DNA of 34,164 bases from CAZXSK01 sp964642855 (GCA_964642855.1 CAZXSK010000046.1:1-34164), one strand, 5' to 3'; positions 1 through 8,347 are shown, counted from the first letter of the stretch. The notes: generated by a model from the letters alone, not told the origin. Program-made: numbers and translations.

Positions 1-124
1 AGTACTCCTCATAGCCGATGCGTTCGCGGTTGAGCACCCACTCGCCGCGCCCGGCAGCGGCGTAGGGGCCCCAGTGAACGAACATGCCATAACGCTCTTT
101 ATTGAACCAATTTACGTTGCCCAT
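1..124 (-). CDS. Alpha-L-fucosidase (GH29), N-terminal fragment cut by window edge
   Basis: Only the first 41 codons lie in the window. Read on the minus strand from the ATG at 124, the peptide begins MGNVNWFNKERYGMFVHWGP and continues through GEWVLNRERIGYEEY. This matches the conserved N-terminal block of GH29 fucosidases (W-F-x-x-x-x-x-G-M-F-x-H-W-G, then G-E-W-x-x-N). These enzymes remove alpha-L-fucose from glycans by a retaining mechanism; the catalytic residues lie beyond the window. The start is supported by an in-frame TGA eight codons upstream and an AAAGGA sequence about 8-13 bases before the ATG. No signal peptide is visible from this start, so the protein may be cytoplasmic or the true start may differ. 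The neighbouring PEP-CTERM gene is transcribed divergently. Confidence 0.8.
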   Translation of the reverse strand, partial: MGNVNWFNKERYGMFVHWGPYAAAGRGEWVLNRERIGYEEY

Positions 125-524
125 ACCAGAATCCTTTGCCTTCAGAGAAGTCCCGGTCGCTCGTAAGTCAGAACACTAGATGATACGGGGAGAGCTGTCC
201 AGCATGGAAGCCATCGAAGCCGGATGGATGCGGAGTTTATCTTCTGGCCGACGCCCGAGGCATGATCCAAGGTAAATTATTGCAAATACATGGGCTAGAA
301 TCGGAGACAAAACCGGATTTCATCCACATTCGAAGCACTTTCCCACTGGACAAATCTGAGATCTGAGGTATACTGAAGGAGTGAAGATTGGCCCCGGAAG
401 AGATGCCGAATGCTCATCGGCCCGGGGGCGATCAACAACAACATTGCTCAATCCATTGCTCAAGCTTGGTTGATGCACATCACTCGCGCTTTGAGATGCG
501 CGACGACAACGGGAGGTAGGACAA
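125..524. other. Divergent intergenic region with leader and 12-bp tandem repeat
   Basis: About 400 bases without a convincing gene separate the divergent fucosidase and PEP-CTERM genes. The right half holds a good promoter (347-374) and a leader of roughly 140 bases. In the leader a 12-base unit, CATTGCTCAATC (442-453), is followed directly by CATTGCTCAAGC (454-465), 11 of 12 identical. Open frames here are short, lack family features and overlap the promoter, so I do not call them. The left half (125-340) shows nothing recognisable beyond the fucosidase ribosome-binding site. Confidence 0.5.
347..374 (+). promoter_or_regulatory. Sigma-70-type promoter for the PEP-CTERM gene
   Basis: TGGACA at 347-352 and TATACT at 369-374 are separated by 16 bases, five of six matches to consensus at each box. 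Predicted transcription start is near 381, giving a leader of about 144 bases before the ATG at 525. Confidence 0.6.
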
Positions 525-1634
525 ATGCTCAAGCACACATGTGTTTTCTTTGTTTCCGTCACCCTTGTGTTGGCTTGTACGGCCGGTGCGGACGTCGTCA
601 CCAACGGGGGATTCGAGTCGGGATCGTATATCAACGGCGGAGTCCCAAACAGCGCGGGGTATTGGAAGGGAGATCGGGGTGCTTTCGTTGGAGCCCAAAA
701 CGGCGTGACACCGTTTGAAGGCAGCCGGATGCACAAATTCATCTACACTCACCCGCAGTATGCATCCGGGGCCCTGAGGGAATCCGAACCGTTCCAGATC
801 ATCGACGTGTCGGGATTGATTGAGGAAGGTACGATCGCCCAGGCCTCCGCGATGTTCAACCGCTCGGCTTCCAGCATCGACAGCCAGTTCCGAATCCGCC
901 TGTGGGCCCGTTCGGGCAACCCCAGTTCGGGCGACTGGTATCTGCGCGATGCCTCGACCTGGAACAGCCTTGCCGAAGGCGAAAGCCGGTTCACGACCGA
1001 CTCGAACCCTGAGACATGGGAAGAGCTTACACTGGACATGGTCGTCCCCGTCAGCACCGACTACCTCATCCTCAGCGTTCTGGCCAACGAGAACCGACGC
1101 AACGATGCCTCCGGTACCGAATTCCGAGGCCACTACGTCGACGAGGTCGTTCTGAACCTGATCGATCCCAACCCCATCACCGAACCGGAAGGCGACCTGA
1201 TCTATGATGCCGCCACCGGCAATGTGCAGGTCTCGATGTCCGAAGAATTCGGCGAGATGGTCGGCCTGTACCTGATGACCAGCCCTGAATCTACCGACGG
1301 CGAAACTCCCGCCAGTGTGGACGGCTTCGAAACCGGCAACCTGTCAACCCCCGCCGGCTGGTGGAGCCAGATCTTCAGTGAGAAGATCTACTCGCAGGAT
1401 TTCGACGCCGTGGGCGGAATCAATGGCTTCAACCTTGGCGACATCATGCCGACCGGCATGAGCGATCAGGAAGTGCTCGCCTGGCTGACTCAGGCACAGT
1501 TCAAGGTCGATGGCGATGACTCCCTGTATGACTTCAACGTCGTCGTGATCCCCGTTCCCGAGCCGGCCTCGCTTTCGCTGCTCAGTGCGGGCGGCCTGGC
1601 GGTCCTGATCCGTCGTCGACGCCGAAGGGCGTAA
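525..1634 (+). CDS. PEP-CTERM sorted exported protein with N-terminal jelly-roll-like region
   Basis: This is a 369-residue exported protein. Residues 1-22 form a signal peptide (MLKH, then a hydrophobic run ending near AGA). The mature part starts with NGGFESGS, the usual opening of carbohydrate-binding-type beta-sandwich domains, and continues to about residue 210. A second region (about 215-340) begins GDLIYDAATGNVQV, a pattern I associate with planctomycete PEP-CTERM proteins. The C-terminus is a textbook PEP-CTERM tag: VPEPASL, a hydrophobic helix, then RRRRRR. Such tags are cleaved by exosortase-type enzymes and the protein is delivered to the cell surface or exopolysaccharide. GGGAGG lies 8-13 bases before the ATG. 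The gene has its own promoter and terminator, so it is probably monocistronic. Ligand and exact role are unknown; sugar binding is inference only. Confidence 0.85.
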   Translation: MLKHTCVFFVSVTLVLACTAGADVVTNGGFESGSYINGGVPNSAGYWKGDRGAFVGAQNGVTPFEGSRMHKFIYTHPQYASGALRESEPFQIIDVSGLIEEGTIAQASAMFNRSASSIDSQFRIRLWARSGNPSSGDWYLRDASTWNSLAEGESRFTTDSNPETWEELTLDMVVPVSTDYLILSVLANENRRNDASGTEFRGHYVDEVVLNLIDPNPITEPEGDLIYDAATGNVQVSMSEEFGEMVGLYLMTSPESTDGETPASVDGFETGNLSTPAGWWSQIFSEKIYSQDFDAVGGINGFNLGDIMPTGMSDQEVLAWLTQAQFKVDGDDSLYDFNVVVIPVPEPASLSLLSAGGLAVLIRRRRRRA

Positions 1635-1684
1635 CAGAGCTCAGTTACGCGGAATCGAGACTCCGCAAACGAAGTGTTTGTCCG

Positions 1685-1722
1685 AGAGCGGACCGCTCCC
1701 AGCGAGTGGTCCGCTCTTTTTG
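1685..1722 (+). terminator. Rho-independent terminator after the PEP-CTERM gene
   Basis: AGAGCGGACC (1685-1694) pairs perfectly with GGTCCGCTCT (1708-1717) across a 13-base loop, and five T residues follow (1717-1721). The T tract is only on the plus-strand side, so it serves the PEP-CTERM gene. It ends six bases before the stop of convergent tilS. Confidence 0.85.
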
Positions 1723-1727
1723 TGTCG

Positions 1728-3158
1728 TCATGCGCTGCAGCGTATCTTCAGCAGCCGGCGCGTGCCCGGCAACACCCGCACGCGCTGTGAAATCCGAAGC
1801 GGCACAACATAGACGATCCCCTCGCCATCGCAAACGCAGACCACCCTCTCTCTCTGGGGCACCGAAAGCTTCGCGTTGGTCAGAAAGTCGCTGACGCTCT
1901 GAGTACCGGGCGATCCGAGAGGCACGAAAGAGTCACCGTCACGCCGAGGCCTGATCTCCAGCGAACCGAAGACCCGCCCGGCGTCCAGCCACTGCTCTCC
2001 TCGGTCCCACGCCGCGCGCGCTTGGGCAGGTGTCACGGGCCGATCCAGCAGTTCGGCCTGGCAGGAAATCCATCCACCGGCCGGCAGCTTCACCCGGCCG
2101 GGTACGGGGAGGGCAATCGCCTCCTGCAACCCCTCTGACGCCTCCGAGCCCCCTGGAACCATCGACAGTCGCCACCCCTCCCGGCAGACCTGCCAGCCCC
2201 CGGGGAATGTTCGAGATCGCTGCGGATCGCCTGAGAGCATCCCCTCCAGCCACCCGAAGTGCCGGCGCGTCACCTTGCCCATGGGCAGGCCGGCCCGAAT
2301 CATCGCCTGCCGCCAGAACATGCCCCGCACGCCCGGATCGGCATGCTCAAGTCCGACAAGATCGATCTCCCAACTCTCGCCCGCGCGAGAAATCCTCTGA
2401 TCAGCCATGATGCCGGCTTCAGCTTCAAGTCGGCAGGCCAGATCGCCAGCCAATGCCGACAGCTTCAGCAGCGCACGATCCACGGACGGGTTGAGGTTGC
2501 GTCGCAGTTCAGGCAGCAGACGATGGCGCAGATAGTTCCGCGCGTAGGTGGTGTCGTTATTGGTGTGATCCTCACGCCAGCACAACCCGTGGCGATGGCA
2601 GTACGCGACCGCCTGGGCGTGGGTCGCCTCAAGCATCGGCCTTACGAGCTGCACCCCCCCGTCCAGGTCACGTCGACGCGGGATGCCCGCCAGGCCTTTC
2701 AGGTGCGTTCCCCGGAGGATACGGAACAGAACCGTCTCGACCTGATCGTCGGCATGATGGGCTGTCGCAACCACCGACGCCCCGGTCTGGAAGGCAACCC
2801 GCCGCAAGAAGGAATATCGCAGGTCCCGGGCGGCGGCTTCAATCCCCTGTCGGCTCGCGTCCGAGAACGATCGGACGGCGGCGCGTCGGATGACACAGTC
2901 TGCCCCGAGTGACCTCGCCAACTGCATCACGAACCGGGCATCCCCTGCAGACGTATCCCGAAGAGCGTGGTCCAGGTGGGCTGCGACAACTTCGAAATCC
3001 CGCTCACAGGCCAGCGAGCAGAGCACGTGGAGCAGCGCCACGCTGTCTGCCCCGCCCGAGACAGCTACCACCGCGCGAGAGCCCCGTGAGATCAGCGCAT
3101 CGTGCTCCAGCGTCTGCGCGATCAACTCCCGAAGGCAGTTGTCTCTTCCGGTGCCCAT
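1728..3158 (-). CDS. tilS: tRNA(Ile)-lysidine synthase
   Basis: TilS converts the wobble cytidine of the minor tRNA-Ile (CAU) to lysidine using ATP and lysine, which switches decoding from AUG to AUA. The 476-residue product carries the N-type ATP-pyrophosphatase P-loop SGGADS at residues 34-39, followed by HLDHALR and ATAHHADDQVETVLFR, all typical of TilS. The C-terminal part has the PRRDGDSFVPLG and KLSVPQRER blocks of the TilS C-terminal domain. Length is normal for the family. A frame open to 3245 exists, but I chose the ATG at 3158 because AAAGGAC sits about 10 bases upstream and because a longer start would overlap the strong ribosome-binding site of the divergent gene at 3236. It converges on the PEP-CTERM gene. 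Confidence 0.93.
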   Translation of the reverse strand: MGTGRDNCLRELIAQTLEHDALISRGSRAVVAVSGGADSVALLHVLCSLACERDFEVVAAHLDHALRDTSAGDARFVMQLARSLGADCVIRRAAVRSFSDASRQGIEAAARDLRYSFLRRVAFQTGASVVATAHHADDQVETVLFRILRGTHLKGLAGIPRRRDLDGGVQLVRPMLEATHAQAVAYCHRHGLCWREDHTNNDTTYARNYLRHRLLPELRRNLNPSVDRALLKLSALAGDLACRLEAEAGIMADQRISRAGESWEIDLVGLEHADPGVRGMFWRQAMIRAGLPMGKVTRRHFGWLEGMLSGDPQRSRTFPGGWQVCREGWRLSMVPGGSEASEGLQEAIALPVPGRVKLPAGGWISCQAELLDRPVTPAQARAAWDRGEQWLDAGRVFGSLEIRPRRDGDSFVPLGSPGTQSVSDFLTNAKLSVPQRERVVCVCDGEGIVYVVPLRISQRVRVLPGTRRLLKIRCSA

Positions 3159-3178
3159 AGCCGATGGTCCTTTGCCGG

Positions 3179-3206
3179 TTGCTACCGCAGGCCAGCTGTC
3201 TATACT
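3179..3206 (+). promoter_or_regulatory. Candidate promoter for the membrane protein/radical SAM/phosphoesterase genes
   Basis: TTGCTA (3179-3184) and TATACT (3201-3206) are 16 bases apart. The predicted start near 3213 leaves about 23 bases to the GTG at 3236, enough for the AGGAGG at 3223-3228. It lies in the short gap between divergent tilS and the membrane protein gene. Confidence 0.45.
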
Positions 3207-3235
3207 AACATCCTGGCGACGCAGGAGGAAACGTT

Positions 3236-4921
3236 GTGCGACCAACTCCCCGACAGCGACATCTTGTGGCCGTGGTTCTCTTCGCCGCCGTCGCGTCGGC
3301 CTGCACCTATGGGGCCATCTGGGATGACTACCTCAGCGACGAGCAGATCCACATCGCGACCGCCGCGGCCAAGGCCCACCAGCCCGGAGAGGCCTACCCC
3401 AACGACCTGGTGTACGGCCCCAACCTGTTGTGGCGGTCCAACAGCCCGGTCTTCCAGGGGCTGCTGCGTCTGACGCTCGTGCCGACCGACTACAGCGACT
3501 TGGCGCTTCCGTTCCGCGTGATGATCGCCCCCCTGGTGATGCTCTATCTCTGCGGCATGTACGCCCTGTTGCTGCGACAGACCGGCAGTTGGTCCATCGC
3601 CTGTTTCGTCGCCATCCTCAGTTCGATGATCACCTATGCCCTGGGCGAATCCTACTGGGGACTGGGCGCACTTTCGTCGATGACCCCTGCGACCCTCGTC
3701 AAGGCGGCGATCCCCCTGCTGGTGCTTGCGTACCTCCAGAACGAGCATCGCTGGCAGTTGGTGCTGGTGTTCGGCTTCATCGGCCTGTTGGGAAATTTCG
3801 ACATAGCCACCAGCATGAACCTCACCCTGGTCCTGCTGATCGTCTACCTGGGCAATCGCAGGTTCGCCCCCGCTGCATGGACTGTCGCCATCGGCTGCAT
3901 GCTGGCTTCATGCCTCGGCGCAATGCCCTACGGGGCGTACTTCCTGAGTCTCAAGCAGCAACTGGCTACCGGTCAGGTCCCCGGACCCGGCACCATCGCC
4001 CGGGCATTCGAGATGGGGGAGTTGTCACTGCTGTACCCCGCTGTCTTCGAGTCGCTGCTGAACTGGCTGCTGGTTTCGCTGGTTCCCCTGATCCTGGCTG
4101 CAGGGGTGCTGATGCGGCTGGAGCGGTACCGGGTCCGTAATCTGGGAACCTGGACCTGGTTTCTGCTGGGCGGGATCTTCGTGTCCCTGGGATTCCACGG
4201 AATCAGCCAACTCGCTGCCTACCTGGCCGGAAGTCCTCCGCTGATCATCGACTTCATACGAGCGTCGGCACTGGTCATGCTGCCGGTCTATGTCCTGCTT
4301 GCCCAGGGGCTGACACACCTGTTCCGCCTGGTCAGGACGCACCGCGTCTGGCTTCGACTGGCCTGCGGGGTCCTGCTGGTCGGCTGGATGGTCCCGTCAG
4401 ACAACTTCCGCGTCGCCCGCCATCGCGTCTACGACTACGTCGGATCCCTGATGCCCCATGAGAGCAAGCCGGTAAGGATCACGCAGCTTCGCGCCCGACG
4501 CCAACAACTACGGGAGCTCTCAGCTATCGCCCGATGGGCTCGAATGTCTACTTCATCGGACAGCGTCTTCGTGATCGACGAGCCCCGGCTGCGAATGGAA
4601 TCCCGACGGGGGCTGCTGGCCTGCGAAAGCGATCTGCGGTACATATACTATCTTGCCCCGCATCTGCTGGCTGACTGGATCGCGCTTGCGGGAAGGCAGA
4701 ACGAGCTGCTGCGTCCGTCCGCTCCGCCGATCTCGCTGCCGGCCTTGCGGGGCTGGAAGACCCAGTTGCGGGCGAATGGTCTATTGGCTGCCCGGGCGAC
4801 GTGGTACCTTGTGGTGCCCATCCATCTCGCACCGCGAGAAGACGCGTCGTCTCCGGAAGTGCCCCCACTCGGATGGGGAGAACACTATCGGGTGTTCCGT
4901 ATCGACCGGGCCGACCGATAG
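3236..4921 (+). CDS. Polytopic membrane protein, GT-C glycosyltransferase-like by architecture
   Basis: I do not recognise a named family. The 561-residue product has about ten to eleven hydrophobic segments between residues 8 and 390, followed by a soluble tail of about 150 residues. After the first membrane segment comes WDDYLSDEQIH, an acidic stretch in the first external loop. Many GT-C glycosyltransferases (polyprenyl-phosphate-sugar users) place their catalytic acid in that position, and the tail (SAIARWARMSTSSDSVFVIDEP) resembles the periplasmic tails of uncharacterised GT-C-like proteins. The function is therefore an inference from architecture. The start is GTG at 3236, fixed by AGGAGG eight to thirteen bases upstream. 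A radical SAM gene follows 43 bases downstream on the same strand and a metallophosphoesterase after that, so a shared envelope-lipid or glycan pathway is possible. Confidence 0.7.
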   Translation: MRPTPRQRHLVAVVLFAAVASACTYGAIWDDYLSDEQIHIATAAAKAHQPGEAYPNDLVYGPNLLWRSNSPVFQGLLRLTLVPTDYSDLALPFRVMIAPLVMLYLCGMYALLLRQTGSWSIACFVAILSSMITYALGESYWGLGALSSMTPATLVKAAIPLLVLAYLQNEHRWQLVLVFGFIGLLGNFDIATSMNLTLVLLIVYLGNRRFAPAAWTVAIGCMLASCLGAMPYGAYFLSLKQQLATGQVPGPGTIARAFEMGELSLLYPAVFESLLNWLLVSLVPLILAAGVLMRLERYRVRNLGTWTWFLLGGIFVSLGFHGISQLAAYLAGSPPLIIDFIRASALVMLPVYVLLAQGLTHLFRLVRTHRVWLRLACGVLLVGWMVPSDNFRVARHRVYDYVGSLMPHESKPVRITQLRARRQQLRELSAIARWARMSTSSDSVFVIDEPRLRMESRRGLLACESDLRYIYYLAPHLLADWIALAGRQNELLRPSAPPISLPALRGWKTQLRANGLLAARATWYLVVPIHLAPREDASSPEVPPLGWGEHYRVFRIDRADR

Positions 4922-4964
4922 AAGTCCATGGAGTGCTTGTGCTGCATAAGGCTGTGAGGAACGG

Positions 4965-6023
4965 ATGCCCGGAGAGAACTCTGTGATCGCGTTGCGTGCC
5001 CCCCAGAAGAAACGCAGGCTGTTTCGCCAATGGACCTCCCGCAACCCACTCTGGTGCGCGTGGCAGGTCACCTACCGATGCAACTTCCGCTGCCGGTTCT
5101 GCCACTACTGGAGCGACCCGCTTGGCCTGGAGTGTGAACCCGACGTCCAGCAGTACCGTCGGGGCTCACGAACTCTCGCCTCCAACGGCACGATGATGGT
5201 CTCCCTGGCCGGGGGCGAGCCCCTTCTTCGAGAAGACCTGCCCGAGATCATCCGCGCCGTCGGCGAGTTTCACTTCCCGTTCCTGACCACCAACGGTTGG
5301 TTCGTGACCCCCGCCTTGGCGAAGGAGCTGATGCGCGCCGGCCTGTGGGGAGTTTCGGTAAGCATCGATTACGCCGACCCCCAGCGCCATGATCGAGCGC
5401 GCGGGATGGACGGGGCCTGGGAGCAGGCCTGGCGGGCCGTCCGACTACTGTCCGCAGCGCGCGTCCACCCCTGGCAGCGGGTCAACGTCATCGCCGTGCT
5501 CATGCAGGACAACCTGCCCGATATCGAGCCGCTCATCCGGCAATCGGCCGAATGTGGGGCGTACTTCATGGTCCAACCCTATGGCTACCGGAAAACCGGC
5601 TCGCGTCGCCACGAACACGCGGGAAACGTCTCCAAGACGCTTGTCTCCCTCCGAAAACGGCACGCGAATTTCCTGTCGAACCCGGCCTATCTGGCTCGGT
5701 TCGACGAATTCCTGGAAGGCGGCATCGAGGGCTGCCGGGCCGGGCGGGCCTTCTTCAACATCGATTCCACCGGGGACATCGCTATCTGTGTGGAACACAA
5801 ACATCAGCCGGTGGCGAATCTTCTTCGCCACTCAGCTACCACGATCCGAGACCGTCTGCGGAGGGCGTCACGCGACAATCACTGCACCGCCTGCTGGTAC
5901 AACTGTCGCGGAGAGGTAGAGAGCCTCTACCACCCTTCGAGCCTGGTCGCCTCACTGCCGACTTACCTGCTGGACCGAGGAACGCCGATGGAAGGAAACC
6001 TACCCAAAACTCTGGACGGGTAG
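4965..6023 (+). CDS. Radical SAM enzyme with SPASM/twitch-like C-terminal cysteines
   Basis: The 352-residue protein has the radical SAM motif CNFRCRFC (C39, C43, C46) that binds the 4Fe-4S cluster, followed by the SAM-binding SLAGGEPLL. This class cleaves S-adenosylmethionine to a 5'-deoxyadenosyl radical. The C-terminal third has extra cysteines: C257, C275 and CTACWYNC (C307, C310, C314). This pattern suggests an auxiliary iron-sulfur cluster of the SPASM/twitch kind. Such proteins often modify peptides, but some act on lipids or sugars, and no substrate peptide gene is visible nearby. GAGGAACGG precedes the ATG. The gene sits between a polytopic membrane protein and a metallophosphoesterase on the same strand. 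The substrate is unknown. Confidence 0.85.
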   Translation: MPGENSVIALRAPQKKRRLFRQWTSRNPLWCAWQVTYRCNFRCRFCHYWSDPLGLECEPDVQQYRRGSRTLASNGTMMVSLAGGEPLLREDLPEIIRAVGEFHFPFLTTNGWFVTPALAKELMRAGLWGVSVSIDYADPQRHDRARGMDGAWEQAWRAVRLLSAARVHPWQRVNVIAVLMQDNLPDIEPLIRQSAECGAYFMVQPYGYRKTGSRRHEHAGNVSKTLVSLRKRHANFLSNPAYLARFDEFLEGGIEGCRAGRAFFNIDSTGDIAICVEHKHQPVANLLRHSATTIRDRLRRASRDNHCTACWYNCRGEVESLYHPSSLVASLPTYLLDRGTPMEGNLPKTLDG

Positions 6024-6175
6024 AACCACCCGGACTCGCAGTTCGTTACAATGAAGCGAAGGGAGTCCCCCTCAAACCCACGCAGCCTGCAGGGCCAAAA
6101 CCCAGATATGCACCAGAAAAGCCGGTAGGTTTCCGATCTTGAGCACCGGCTGATAAGAAGGTAGATACCGACCCC

Positions 6176-7093
6176 ATGAATGACGTACTTGCACGGACCA
6201 TCCACATGCCCTGGCGGCGGCGGTCGATGCTCAAAAGACTGTTGTGGTCGGCTTCCAAGCCCTGCTCTCTGAATGGCCTGTTCCCCTGGCCGTTCGAGGA
6301 GAACTGGCTGCGCCTGGAACGTCACCAGATGCCCCTGCCGCACCTGGGTCAGGCCTTTCACGGAGCGACGATCGCACAGATCTCGGACCTGCATTGCAGC
6401 CCGATCGTGCTCGCGCGATATCTCCGCCAGTGCGTCGAGGCGATCAATCGTATGCAGGTGGACTTCGTGGCGATTACGGGCGACTTCATCACGGGCCCAT
6501 CCTCGTTCGCCCGCAAGGTCGCTGGCGTCCTCAAGAACCTCCATCCCAAAATTGCCACCGTCGCCTGCCTGGGCAACCACGATTACGGCCTGTTCCACCC
6601 GTCAGGCCTGGGCAGCATGCGCAATCTCGATCACCTGCTCACCGAGGAACTCCGACGAGCGGATGTCTTCGTCATGCGCAACGAGTCGCTGGTCTTCCGC
6701 CGGGACTCCGACGAAGTGCAGTTCGTCGGCCTCGAGGACCTCTGGAGCCCCGGGTTTCGCCCTCGCCAGGCCTTCGAACTCGCCAGGCCGGACCTGCCGA
6801 CCATCGCGCTCTGCCACAACCCCGATGCCGCCGAGGTCGTGTCGAGAATGGGGGCACACTGGATTCTTGCCGGCCACACACACGGCACGCCGAAGAAAGG
6901 CGGCACGCTGGGCCGGAGGCTGATGCCCACCAAGCACAAGCGATACGCCGCGGGGAAATACACCCTGCAGGACGGCTCGATGCTGTATGTCAATCGGGGC
7001 CTGAGCTACGGCCGGCGGGTGAACCTGAACGCCCGGCCTGAGATCACACTCTTCGAACTCGCGCCCGTCGATGCCCTGGCCGTGGCGATCTGA
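6176..7093 (+). CDS. Calcineurin-like metallophosphoesterase (YaeI/LpxG-like)
   Basis: The 305-residue protein shows the complete metallophosphoesterase motif set: DLH (D71, H73), GD (D103), GNHD (N134, H135), CHNPD and GHTHG. These residues hold a two-metal centre that hydrolyses phosphate esters. Overall layout and length resemble the YaeI/LpxG branch, some members of which cleave UDP-2,3-diacylglucosamine in lipid A synthesis. Here an N-terminal basic and moderately hydrophobic stretch (about residues 12-40) could be a membrane anchor or peripheral contact. GAAGG lies about 15 bases before the chosen ATG, which is loose spacing; an internal start at residue 11 or 18 is possible. It follows the radical SAM gene after 152 bases. 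An LpxH-like role is plausible given lpxK elsewhere in the window, but the specificity is unproven. Confidence 0.85.
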   Translation: MNDVLARTIHMPWRRRSMLKRLLWSASKPCSLNGLFPWPFEENWLRLERHQMPLPHLGQAFHGATIAQISDLHCSPIVLARYLRQCVEAINRMQVDFVAITGDFITGPSSFARKVAGVLKNLHPKIATVACLGNHDYGLFHPSGLGSMRNLDHLLTEELRRADVFVMRNESLVFRRDSDEVQFVGLEDLWSPGFRPRQAFELARPDLPTIALCHNPDAAEVVSRMGAHWILAGHTHGTPKKGGTLGRRLMPTKHKRYAAGKYTLQDGSMLYVNRGLSYGRRVNLNARPEITLFELAPVDALAVAI

Positions 7094-7138
7094 CCCCGCT
7101 TGCCCGCCGCATCGCCCTTCGCCTTGGCCTGTCCGGCG

Positions 7139-8347
7139 TCAGTCTTCCCAGGGCACCTGTACTTCCACACGCAGGTTCGAGAGGAACGGCCAGGCTTTGA
7201 CCGATGGGCACCCGCCGAATACGTCCGACACATAGGCGGTGGGCGAAAGACCTCGCCAGTTGCGGGCGGTCTTCGTGTACCGGTCGCAGAAGATGGCTGT
7301 GTCCTCCCGAGGCCAGGCGTTGCCCACAAACACGACGTCCAAGTCGGTATCGAATGACCAGGACGACCACGCCCCCGCCTGCTTGACACGGGCAACGGGA
7401 GAATGCGCGATGAGCTTGTCGGGCTTGCCGTCACCATCGGTGTCGGCGTAGGCAACGTAGTAGAACTCGCCAAGCCGACCTGCTTCCGGGTGGGCCATCG
7501 ATACCGTGTACCGACGATTGCCCTTCCGTGATCGCAGCAGCGATTTCTCGACCTGCCAGACCTGAACCCGATGGGTGAGCACGTGCTCCGCTTCGATCGG
7601 CTTGACCACACCGCCGGCATCGTTCGCGTCCGACAGGGACACGCCTGCGGTGACCTCGCCGTCGGCGTCGCCCATCTCTCCTGCAATCAATCGGACTGCA
7701 GCCTCCTTCAGGCGATCAAGCTCGCTTTCGAGTTCCTCCAGCTTCTCACGTCGGGCAGCAAGCGCCTTGCGGGCCTTGTCGGCGTCTTCGTCGGAGGCCT
7801 GCTCAACCCTTTTCTCGCTTTCAGCGATCAGTTCCTTCTGGTGGGAGACCGCTTTCCTGGCGGCGATCAACTCCCGCGCGACGCGCTTGAGCTCCGCCGC
7901 GAGGGCGTCTTCCAGCTTCTCGGGAAGCTGGGAGGAGGCTTCATCTCTTTGTTCGTCTCGTTGGGTATCCTGCTCGGTCGAGAGCGTTCGCTCTCGCGGG
8001 AAGATCTTCGCAAGCGTCCACGCCTTGCCGTCCCACTGCAGCTCGTGGCGGAACGTCTGGCCGGTGTTGCGCAGCTTCACGGGCGATCGTTCGGTCGAGA
8101 GCACCCGCAGGCCCCGGTCTCCCGTGTTCAGACGAGCGATCCGGACCACGCGCCGGATGTTCTTGTCGGTCGTGGGCACGCGGCTTTGGTCGACCACTTT
8201 GCCGCTCTCGTAGGTCACCTGGTAGTAGACCTCTCCCGCCACCGCCTGGCCAAATGCCCGACCGGCGGGAGCGAGCAGTCCAGCCAACCCCGCAGCGAGC
8301 AGTGCGGTCTGCAGCAGGATACCCAGCCCGGATGAGTTGCGTTTCAT
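7139..8347 (-). CDS. Secreted coiled-coil protein of unknown function
   Basis: I do not recognise a family. The 402-residue product begins with a signal peptide (MKRNSSG, hydrophobic run, cleavage near residue 33, AFGQA). A region of about 95 residues (roughly 135-230) rich in E, K, A and L, such as ARREKLEELESELDRLKEA, is a predicted coiled coil. Near residue 300 is DTDGDGKPD, the calcium-loop pattern seen in thrombospondin type 3 or dockerin-like repeats, here as a single copy. The C-terminal region contains GGCPSVKAWPFLSNLRVEVQV. The ATG at 8347 is preceded by GAAAGGA; an open frame continues upstream to 8521 but lacks signal-peptide logic and runs into the insertion element. The gene is convergent with the metallophosphoesterase and isolated from other minus-strand genes. 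Confidence 0.7.
   Translation of the reverse strand: MKRNSSGLGILLQTALLAAGLAGLLAPAGRAFGQAVAGEVYYQVTYESGKVVDQSRVPTTDKNIRRVVRIARLNTGDRGLRVLSTERSPVKLRNTGQTFRHELQWDGKAWTLAKIFPRERTLSTEQDTQRDEQRDEASSQLPEKLEDALAAELKRVARELIAARKAVSHQKELIAESEKRVEQASDEDADKARKALAARREKLEELESELDRLKEAAVRLIAGEMGDADGEVTAGVSLSDANDAGGVVKPIEAEHVLTHRVQVWQVEKSLLRSRKGNRRYTVSMAHPEAGRLGEFYYVAYADTDGDGKPDKLIAHSPVARVKQAGAWSSWSFDTDLDVVFVGNAWPREDTAIFCDRYTKTARNWRGLSPTAYVSDVFGGCPSVKAWPFLSNLRVEVQVPWED

Noticed and set aside
410..718. Small plus-strand frame in the leader of the PEP-CTERM gene
   Set aside because: It overlaps the PEP-CTERM start in another frame, lacks a ribosome-binding site and has no recognisable feature.
3172..3206. TTGCCG (3172-3177) paired with TATACT (3201-3206)
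   Set aside because: Spacing of 23 bases is too long; TTGCTA at 3179 with 16-base spacing is the better partner.
6047..6052. TACAAT as a promoter for the metallophosphoesterase
   Set aside because: No acceptable -35 hexamer at 15-19 bases upstream; too weak to call, so co-transcription with the radical SAM gene remains possible.
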